64,000 bases of DNA from Rubrobacter xylanophilus (lineage in GTDB: Bacteria; Actinomycetota; Rubrobacteria; Rubrobacterales; Rubrobacteraceae), in contig NZ_AP019791.1 in the NCBI RefSeq assembly GCF_007164525.1, forward strand, positions 2,777,501 through 2,841,500. Direction: 5' to 3'. Below are positions 58,345-64,000 of this stretch, in pieces (the first letter of the stretch is position 1; every line of letters begins with the position of its first letter). The notes beneath the pieces were generated by a model. It made no database searches, was not told where the DNA came from, and saw only the letters and a program-made list of their open reading frames with translations. The position numbers were made by a program, and so were the translations under genes.

Positions 58345-59082
58345 CTACACCTCCATCATCTTCTTCAGCCGCCCGGCGTCGCGAGGGGCGTACCCCGCCT
58401 CGTCGTTGTCGAAGTAGCAGTACACTTCCACCCCTTCCCCGGCCCATCCGCGGAGCAGCCCGGCCCAGCCCGCGAGCCGGCGCTCGCCGTAGCAGCCCCG
58501 GTAGGGGCCCTCCGGCCCGTGGAGCCGGACGTAGGCGAAGCCGGCGGTGAGGACGGGCGGGGAGGTTTGCCCCGCCAGGTCGTAGACGCACAATGCCGCC
58601 CCGTGCTCCCGGAGGAGGCGGTAGATCTTCTGGTTGAACCAGCTCGCGTCCCGGAACTCGAAGGCGCAGCGGCGGCCGGGGGGGAGCGCCCTCAGCAGGC
58701 CCTCCAGCCGCTTCTGGTTCGCACGCCAGCGGGGTGGGAGCTGGAAGAGGACGGGGCCGAGCTTCTCCCCGAGCGTCTCCAGCCGCCCGAAGAGCCGCTG
58801 CAGCGGCTCTTCGGGCTCCCTGAGCTTCTTCATGTGCGTCAGGTAGCGCGAGGCCTTGGCCGCGAAGACGAAGCCGTCGGGCGTCCGGTCGCGCCAGCGC
58901 GCCAGCGTCTCCTCCTCCGGCAGCCGGTAGAAGGAGTTGTTTATCTCGGCGGTCGCGAAGTGGGCCGCGTAGTGCTCCAGAAAGCGGCTCGCGGGCAGCC
59001 CCGGCGGGTAGAAGGAACCCCGCCAGTGGTCGTAGTGCCAGCCGGAGGTACCTATGTGGACCCTGCCGCCGACCGCTCTCAA
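58345..59082 (-). CDS. DUF72 family protein
   Basis: A 245-aa TIM-barrel-type protein with the family's start HIGTSGWHYDHWRGSFYPP, INNSFYRLPEEETLARW, EFRDASWF and VRLHGPEGPYRGCYG. The biochemical role is not settled. It directly precedes polX (1-bp gap), so it may be linked to repair by co-transcription. Confidence 0.88.
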   Translation of the reverse strand: MRAVGGRVHIGTSGWHYDHWRGSFYPPGLPASRFLEHYAAHFATAEINNSFYRLPEEETLARWRDRTPDGFVFAAKASRYLTHMKKLREPEEPLQRLFGRLETLGEKLGPVLFQLPPRWRANQKRLEGLLRALPPGRRCAFEFRDASWFNQKIYRLLREHGAALCVYDLAGQTSPPVLTAGFAYVRLHGPEGPYRGCYGERRLAGWAGLLRGWAGEGVEVYCYFDNDEAGYAPRDAGRLKKMMEV

Positions 59083-59145
59083 CCTCCCCTCGGCTGTCTC
59101 CCGCGCGCAGGGAGGATTATTCCTGGGTGGGCTCTTAGCGAAACG

Positions 59146-59607
59146 CTATCCCTCCACCGGGTGGACCTCCAGCCCGTCCTCGTTCACCTCCTCCCACTGG
59201 CGGGCCATCCGGTCTATGACCTCCGGGGGGACGGGCTCTTCGGAGGTCTGGTTGCGCCGGAGGCACTCCTCCTTCGGGGTCTTGAGTACGTAGGCGCACA
59301 CCGGGACCCCCAGCTCCCGGGCCAGCCGCAGCCAGGGGGCGCGGCGGTGGCGGGTGGTGTTGGTGGCGTCGAGCACCACCCGGTGGCCCCCGAGGAGCAG
59401 GGCCCGGACCGAGAGCTCGGCGTTGGCCCACACCAGGGGTTCGGCCGGCGGGTAGTGGCCCCGGCCGTGGAGGGCCCGCCGGATCTCGTCGGGGCACACC
59501 CGCACCCAGCCGTGGCTCTGCAGGCGGCGGGCGTAGGTGGTCTTGCCGCTCTTGGGCAGCCCGCACATGAGCGCCAGCCGGGCCCCGGTGTCCCGTTCGC
59601 TACCCAC
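59146..59607 (-). CDS. Small P-loop kinase (AAA/polynucleotide-kinase-like)
   Basis: A 153-aa ATP-binding protein with P-loop CGLPKSGKTTYARRL, DATNTTRHRRAPWLRLA (a catalytic Arg-rich region as in polynucleotide or adenylyl kinases) and NEDGLEVHPVEG at the end. Likely phosphorylates a small molecule or a nucleic-acid end. Substrate unknown. Starts 108 bp upstream of the SRAP gene on the opposite strand. Confidence 0.82.
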   Translation of the reverse strand: MGSERDTGARLALMCGLPKSGKTTYARRLQSHGWVRVCPDEIRRALHGRGHYPPAEPLVWANAELSVRALLLGGHRVVLDATNTTRHRRAPWLRLARELGVPVCAYVLKTPKEECLRRNQTSEEPVPPEVIDRMARQWEEVNEDGLEVHPVEG

Positions 59608-59714
59608 GGGGGCATGGTACCCCTTTTGCGGGCGTCGGCCGGTGGGAGGCGGCGGGGGCTCCGGTAGAATTCTCTAGAACGAGGTGCCCCCGAGCCGGAG
59701 GTGACGTTTTTCAG
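59608..59714. promoter_or_regulatory. Divergent region between kinase and SRAP gene
   Basis: 107 bp containing TAGAAT (59665-59670), AGAATTCT (59666-59673, a palindrome) and TCTAGA. A CGGGGGC/GCCCCCG inverted repeat flanks them. TAGAAT would serve as a -10 for the SRAP-psuG-psuK operon. No clear actinobacterial LexA site. Confidence 0.45.
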
Positions 59715-60377
59715 ATGTGCGGCAGGTACACGCTCGCCACGCCCGTCGGGCGGGTCGCGGAGCAGTTCGGGGCCGAGGGTCCGCTGCCGGAGATCCCGCC
59801 GAGCTACAACGTGGCGCCGGGTCGCGGGGTGGCCGCGGTGGTGCAGGAGGGCGGGCGGCGGCGACTGGAGGTGCTGCGCTGGGGGCTCGTGCCCCCGTGG
59901 GCGGAGGACCCCCGCGTGGGCGACCGCATGATCAACGCCCGGGCGGAGACCGCGGCGTCGAAGCCCTCCTTCCGCCGGGCCTTCCGGGAGCGGCGCTGCC
60001 TGATCCCGGCGGACGGCTTCTACGAGTGGCGGCGGCTCGACGGAGGCAAGCAGCCCTACTACGTCCGCAGGAGGGACCGCGCGCCCTTCGCCTTCGCCGG
60101 GCTGTGGGAGGTGTGGCGCGGGGAGGAGGGCGAGCTCCGCTCCTGCACCATCCTTACCACGCGGGCCAACCGCCTCCTCAGCGAGATCCACGACCGGATG
60201 CCGGTGATCGTTCCACGGGACCTCTACGGCCTCTGGCTCGAGGCCGAAGGGGAGAGAGAGGAGCTCGATGCGGTGCTCCGCCCCTACCCCGAAGAGGAGC
60301 TCGAGGCCTACCCGGTGAGCCGCCTGGTGAACAGCCCGGCCAACGACGACCCCCGCTGCATAGAGCCCGCCGCCTGA
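59715..60377 (+). CDS. SRAP domain protein (YedK/HMCES type)
   Basis: A 220-aa SRAP protein that forms a thiazolidine DNA-protein crosslink with abasic sites in single-stranded DNA. The catalytic Cys is residue 2 ([10 protein letters not shown]), with [23 protein letters not shown] and the catalytic His of EIHDRMPVI. It ends in a 1-bp TGATG overlap with psuG, an unusual partner. Confidence 0.93.
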   Translation: MCGRYTLATPVGRVAEQFGAEGPLPEIPPSYNVAPGRGVAAVVQEGGRRRLEVLRWGLVPPWAEDPRVGDRMINARAETAASKPSFRRAFRERRCLIPADGFYEWRRLDGGKQPYYVRRRDRAPFAFAGLWEVWRGEEGELRSCTILTTRANRLLSEIHDRMPVIVPRDLYGLWLEAEGEREELDAVLRPYPEEELEAYPVSRLVNSPANDDPRCIEPAA

Positions 60378-61285
60378 TGCGCCCGGTGCAGCCCGCGCCC
60401 GAGGTTGCAGAGGCCCTGCAGGAGGGCCGTCCCGTGGTGGCGCTGGAGTCCACCCTGATCTCCCACGGCCTGCCGCGCCCGGACAACCTGCGGGTGGCCC
60501 GGGCTCTGGAGGAGGAGATCCGGCGGGAGGGGGCCGTCCCGGCCACCGTCGGGGTGGTGGAGGGCGTGGCCCGCGTGGGGCTCGGGCCGGAGGAGCTCGA
60601 GCTCCTCGCCTCCGGGGAGGTGCCCAAGCTCTCCGCCCGCGATCTGCCCGCCGCGGCAGCGAAGGGTGTGAGCGGGGCCACCACGGTCGCCGCCACCGCC
60701 CACCTCGCCGCGCTCTGCGGGATAAAGCTCTTCGCCACCGGCGGGCTCGGCGGGGTCCACCGGGGGGCCCGCGAGAGCTGGGACGTCTCGGCGGACCTTG
60801 CCGCCCTCTCGCGCACCCCCGTCGCCGTGGTGTGCTCCGGGGTGAAGTCCATCCTGGACGTGCCCGCCACCCTGGAGCAGCTGGAGACCCTGGGGGTCCC
60901 GGTGGTGGGCTTCCGCAGCCGCGCCTTCGCCGGCTTCTACCTCTCCGACTCGGGCTGCACCCTGGCCTGGTCGGTGGAGGACGAGAGGGAGGCGGCCGCC
61001 CTGATCCGGGCGCTCCCCGGCCTCGGGTTGGGATGCGGGGTGGTGATCTCCAACCCCCTGCCCCCGGAGGAGCAGCTCGATCCCGGCCTCCACGAGCGGG
61101 TGTTGCGTTCGGGGCTGGAGGAGCTGGCGCGGCGCGGCGTCTCCGGCAAGGAGGTGACCCCGTTTCTGCTGGAGCACTTCAGGGAGCGTACGGGCGGGGA
61201 GAGCCTGCGGGCGAACGAGCGGCTGGTCCTCCGCAACGGGCGGCTCGCCGCCCGCATCGCGCGCCGCCTCTGCGAAGAGCGGTGA
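60377..61285 (+). CDS. psuG: Pseudouridine-5'-phosphate glycosidase PsuG
   Basis: A 302-aa enzyme that cleaves the C-C glycosidic bond of pseudouridine 5'-phosphate (reversible synthase). Family motifs: [44 protein letters not shown] and [15 protein letters not shown]. The ATG overlaps the SRAP stop by 1 bp; the next gene is a PfkB kinase in 4-bp overlap, fitting PsuK. Confidence 0.94.
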   Translation: MRPVQPAPEVAEALQEGRPVVALESTLISHGLPRPDNLRVARALEEEIRREGAVPATVGVVEGVARVGLGPEELELLASGEVPKLSARDLPAAAAKGVSGATTVAATAHLAALCGIKLFATGGLGGVHRGARESWDVSADLAALSRTPVAVVCSGVKSILDVPATLEQLETLGVPVVGFRSRAFAGFYLSDSGCTLAWSVEDEREAAALIRALPGLGLGCGVVISNPLPPEEQLDPGLHERVLRSGLEELARRGVSGKEVTPFLLEHFRERTGGESLRANERLVLRNGRLAARIARRLCEER

Positions 61286-62193
61286 GCGCGCCCCGCGCCG
61301 TCGTGGTGGGTGACGTGCTCTACGACATGGTCGCCCGCATCGAGGGCGAGCTCCCCATCGGCGACGACAGCTTCGTCCCGATCCGGGACGCCCCCGGCGG
61401 TTCCGCGGCGAACGTCGCCGCCTGGCTGGCCATCCTGGGCGTGGAGACCCACCTCGTCGGGAGGGTGGGCGACGACCCCGTCGGCGAGCACCTGGAGGCC
61501 GGCCTGCGGGAGGCCGGGGTAAGGACACACCTCTTTCGGGATGCCTCCCTGCCCACCGGAAAGGTCTTCGTGCTCGTGGACGGCTCGGGGGAGCGGACCA
61601 TGATCACCGACCGGGGCGCGGGCGAGGCGCTCGGCCTGCAGGATCTCCCCCTTGAGCTCTTCGCCTCCGGGGGCCACCTGCACCTCACCGGCTACCTCTT
61701 CTCCGGGGGAAGCCGGCGGGCGGTCGCCCTGGAGGCCCTGCGCCTCGCCCGCCGGGCCTCCATGAGCGTCTCGGTCGACCCCTCCTCGGTGACGCTGCTG
61801 CGGGCCGTGGGTCCGGAGCGCTTTCTCCGCTGGACCGCCGGGGCGGATCTCGCCTTCCCCAACCTCGCCGAGGGTGCCCTGCTCTCCGGCCGGAAGGAGC
61901 CGGAGGAGGTGTTCAGGGTTCTGCTCGGGCACTACCGGGCCGTGGTGCTCAAGCTCGGCCCTGAGGGGGCGCTGTATGCCGGGCGGGACGGGGCACGAGA
62001 GCGCCAGACCGCGCCCCGCGTCGCGCGGCCCGACGCCACTGGAGCCGGGGACGCCCTGTGCGCCGGATTCCTCGCCGCCCGGCTGCGCGGACGGCCTCCC
62101 GCGGAGGCCCTGCGCATGGGGGTGCGCCTCGCCAGCCGGATCGCCGGGCACACCGGGGCCCGCGGCTTTCACGCCGGACGGGGGCCGTGCTAA
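61282..62193 (+). CDS. psuK: PfkB-family carbohydrate kinase, probable pseudouridine kinase
   Basis: A 303-aa PfkB/ribokinase-fold kinase. [18 protein letters not shown] at the substrate site and [13 protein letters not shown] (the catalytic Asp and GAGD anion hole) are conserved. The GTG overlaps the psuG stop by 4 bp. In this context it most likely phosphorylates pseudouridine to supply PsuG (inference from neighbour; the sequence alone would also allow another nucleoside or sugar). Confidence 0.85.
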   Translation: MSAPRAVVVGDVLYDMVARIEGELPIGDDSFVPIRDAPGGSAANVAAWLAILGVETHLVGRVGDDPVGEHLEAGLREAGVRTHLFRDASLPTGKVFVLVDGSGERTMITDRGAGEALGLQDLPLELFASGGHLHLTGYLFSGGSRRAVALEALRLARRASMSVSVDPSSVTLLRAVGPERFLRWTAGADLAFPNLAEGALLSGRKEPEEVFRVLLGHYRAVVLKLGPEGALYAGRDGARERQTAPRVARPDATGAGDALCAGFLAARLRGRPPAEALRMGVRLASRIAGHTGARGFHAGRGPC

Positions 62194-62225
62194 GATCGGT
62201 TCTCCTCCGGCGGAAGTTGGATGTC

Positions 62226-64000
62226 ATGCGCTCAGCCTGTGACAGGGAGGGGACCGCGGCGGGGAAGGGCCCGGAACCGGACGATCTGCGCCTGCTGCAG
62301 TTTCTGGGCTGGGTGGTGCCCCTGGTCTTCGGCTTCGCCGCGCTCGCCGGGGTCGCCGCGGCCGTCTTCTCCGATGCGGGGCTTCTGGCCGCGGGCGTGA
62401 TCCTCCTCGCCTACGGCGGGCTGCTGCTGGTGGCCCGCCGCCGGGTGGGGATCGGGGGGCGGGGCTCCGCGGTGTGGACGATCTGCGTCGGGCTGCTGCT
62501 CGCAGCCCTGCTCATGTCTGCCGTCCAGCCCGGGTGGCTGGCGGTGCTCGCGATCACCCCGCTCATCTCCGTGGCGGTGGCGCTCCCCTACGTGCGGGGC
62601 GGGGATCTTCTGCGCCTGATCCTCCTCGCCTGGCTCACCGTGGTGGTCATGGCGGTTCTCAGCCGGACGCTGAGACCCCTCTCCGAGCCGCCGGGGTGGT
62701 TCTCCGACGTCTTCGCCGCCAGCGCGCTGGCCGCCGCCAGCGCGGTCGTGCTGCTGCTCCTCTGGCAGTTCAGCAGCCGGCTCAACGAGACGCTGGCCCA
62801 GACGCGGGCGGCGGAGGAGCGCTACGCCCTGGTCGAGCGGGGGGTGAACGACGGTCTCTGGGACTGGGATCTGCGCCGGGACAGGATCTACTACTCCTCC
62901 CGCTGGAAGGAGATGCTGGGCTACCGGGAGGACGAAATCGGGGCGGGCCCCGAGGAGTGGTTCAGGCGGGTCCACCCGGAGGACCGCAAGCGCCTCCTAC
63001 AGGAGGTGGGGGACCACCTCCGGGGCCGCCGGGAGCACCTGAACGTCGAGTACCGCATCCGCCACCGGGACGGCTCGTACCGCTGGATGCTGACCCGGGG
63101 GCTGGCGGTCCGCGACGGGGAGGGGAACCCGGTGCGGATGGCCGGCTCCCAGACGGACATCACCCGCCGCAAGCGGGCCGAGGAGGAGCTCCTCTACGAG
63201 GCCTCTCACGACGCCCTCACCGGCCTGCCCAACCGCGCCTTCTTCATGGAGCGCCTGGGAGAGGCCCTCCGGCGGGCGCGCTCGGAGGAGGGGTTCCGGC
63301 TCGCGATCCTGTTCGTGGATCTGGACCGCTTCAAGATGATCAACGACTCTTTGGGTCACACGATTGGGGACAGGCTCCTGGTGGCCGCCGCCGGGAGGTT
63401 GAGGGAGTGCCTCCGGCCGCAGGACACGCTGGCCCGGCTGGGGGGTGACGAGTTCACGGTGCTGTTGGAGGACGTCTCCGGCGAGGAGGCCGCCGCGGTC
63501 GCCGACCGGCTGCTGGAGCGGCTGCGGACCCCTTTCTACCTGGATGGTTACGAGCTGTTCACGGCGGCGAGCGTCGGGGTCGTGCTCGGCGGTCGCGAGT
63601 ACGCCAGCCCGGAGGACCTCCTGCGCGACGCGGACATCGCTATGTACCGGGCGAAGGCCGTCGGCGGGGGGAGGAAGGGGATCTTCGAGGCCGGGATGCA
63701 CACCCGGGCGGTGGAGCTCTTCCGCCTGGAGAACGAGCTGCGGCGCGCCATCGAGCGCCGGGAGTTCACCACCCACTACCAGCCCATCATCTCGCTGAAG
63801 ACCGGCCTGATCTCGGGTTTCGAGGCGCTGGTCCGCTGGCGCCACCCGGAGCGTGGGCTGGTCCTCCCGGACGAGTTCATCCCGGTCGTCGAGGAGACGG
63901 GCCTGATCCTCTTGCTGGAGCTCTCGGTGATGCGCGAGGCCTGTGCCCGGCTGGCAGCCTGGCAAAAACGGTTCCCGGACCACCGGCCGCTCACCGTGAG
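62226..64000 (+). CDS. Membrane PAS-GGDEF-EAL protein (cyclic-di-GMP turnover), C-terminus outside window
   Basis: The start of a large signalling protein; 591 codons are inside the window. About six transmembrane helices (FLGWVVPLVFGFAALAGVAA onwards), a PAS domain (ERYALVERGVNDGLWDWDL to GSQTDITRRKRAEEEL), a GGDEF domain with ARLGGDEFTVLLE (active-site GGDEF intact) and the beginning of an EAL domain (HYQPIISLKTGLISGFEAL, with EAL visible). A bifunctional or composite c-di-GMP enzyme tuned by the PAS input. The ATG at 62226 is in the same frame as the domains. Confidence 0.9.
   Translation, partial: MRSACDREGTAAGKGPEPDDLRLLQFLGWVVPLVFGFAALAGVAAAVFSDAGLLAAGVILLAYGGLLLVARRRVGIGGRGSAVWTICVGLLLAALLMSAVQPGWLAVLAITPLISVAVALPYVRGGDLLRLILLAWLTVVVMAVLSRTLRPLSEPPGWFSDVFAASALAAASAVVLLLLWQFSSRLNETLAQTRAAEERYALVERGVNDGLWDWDLRRDRIYYSSRWKEMLGYREDEIGAGPEEWFRRVHPEDRKRLLQEVGDHLRGRREHLNVEYRIRHRDGSYRWMLTRGLAVRDGEGNPVRMAGSQTDITRRKRAEEELLYEASHDALTGLPNRAFFMERLGEALRRARSEEGFRLAILFVDLDRFKMINDSLGHTIGDRLLVAAAGRLRECLRPQDTLARLGGDEFTVLLEDVSGEEAAAVADRLLERLRTPFYLDGYELFTAASVGVVLGGREYASPEDLLRDADIAMYRAKAVGGGRKGIFEAGMHTRAVELFRLENELRRAIERREFTTHYQPIISLKTGLISGFEALVRWRHPERGLVLPDEFIPVVEETGLILLLELSVMREACARLAAWQKRFPDHRPLTV

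Noticed and set aside
59660-59690. LexA/SOS box upstream of the SRAP gene
   Set aside because: The palindrome AGAATTCT/TCTAGA does not match the actinobacterial CGAAC-N4-GTTCG type consensus.
1-64000. tRNA, rRNA, CRISPR, prophage or transposon sequences
   Set aside because: No repeat array, integrase or transposase motif, or cloverleaf-like sequence with CCA-type end was noticed; I could not run a covariance search, so a single missed tRNA is possible.

Overview
The window is high-GC, tightly packed bacterial chromosome with no rRNA, tRNA, CRISPR array or insertion sequence that I could see. GTG and TTG starts are frequent and many neighbours overlap by 4 bp (ATGA or GTGA). The gene set (CstA with a Cys-Cys-ended partner, an F420-type luciferase-like oxidoreductase, a MarP-like protease, HerA/NurA next to SbcCD, a split lipoate ligase) suggests a deep-branching actinobacterium, most like Rubrobacter. 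That assignment is inference from gene content, not from a marker gene.

Layout. 1-5.0 kb: the end of an iron-siderophore ABC operon (permease, ATPase, FhuF-like reductase, then three tandem paralogous Tat-type substrate-binding lipoproteins). 5.0-8.4 kb (minus): CstA, a thioredoxin-fold Cys-Cys protein, a small protein ending in Cys-Cys, and an ArsA/Get3-type ATPase. 9.3-11.0 kb: an ABC-2 exporter. 11.0-14.1 kb: a Fur-family regulator followed by a CbiM/PDGLE/CbiQ/CbiO Ni/Co ECF transporter. 15.0-17.9 kb: a sulfur/thiol cluster (SnoaL-like, DUF2182, TusA, DsrE-like, DUF1326, cysteine-dioxygenase-like). Its DsrE-like gene carries an in-frame TGA where a redox cysteine is expected and is a strong selenoprotein candidate. 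18-25 kb: a large P-loop regulator, two small stress-type genes and a five-part fusion of universal-stress, PCP-reductase-like and rubredoxin-like domains. 25.4-29.7 kb: a TetR-controlled ABC-2 exporter and a glycogen-debranching enzyme.

30-35 kb: MarP-like protease, a likely leaderless rlmN, paired bacterial PH-domain proteins and a damaged metallophosphoesterase. 35-45 kb (minus): a DNA-repair block with NurA-like, HerA-like, LplB, LplA, SbcD and SbcC in one transcriptional direction, headed by an M20 peptidase. This recalls the archaeal HerA-NurA-Mre11-Rad50 neighbourhood. 45-54.9 kb (mostly plus): small membrane and secreted proteins, a metallothionein-like protein, a glycosyltransferase, a histone-deacetylase-family protein, archease-RtcB RNA repair, a phosphoribosyltransferase/hydrolase pair and a CapA-like protein. 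54.9-59.6 kb (minus): F420 oxidoreductase, a frame-broken MBL-fold gene, PolX, DUF72 and a small P-loop kinase. 59.7-62.2 kb: an SRAP/YedK gene followed by PsuG and a PfkB kinase (pseudouridine breakdown). The window ends inside a membrane PAS-GGDEF-EAL protein.

Three genes (metallophosphoesterase, sbcD 5' end, MBL gene) show apparent single-base losses, mostly beside short G or C runs. Either these are real lesions or the assembly has local base-loss errors. The in-frame TGA of the DsrE-like gene is a different situation, because its reading frame is preserved on both sides. No stretch longer than 300 bases lacks a gene.
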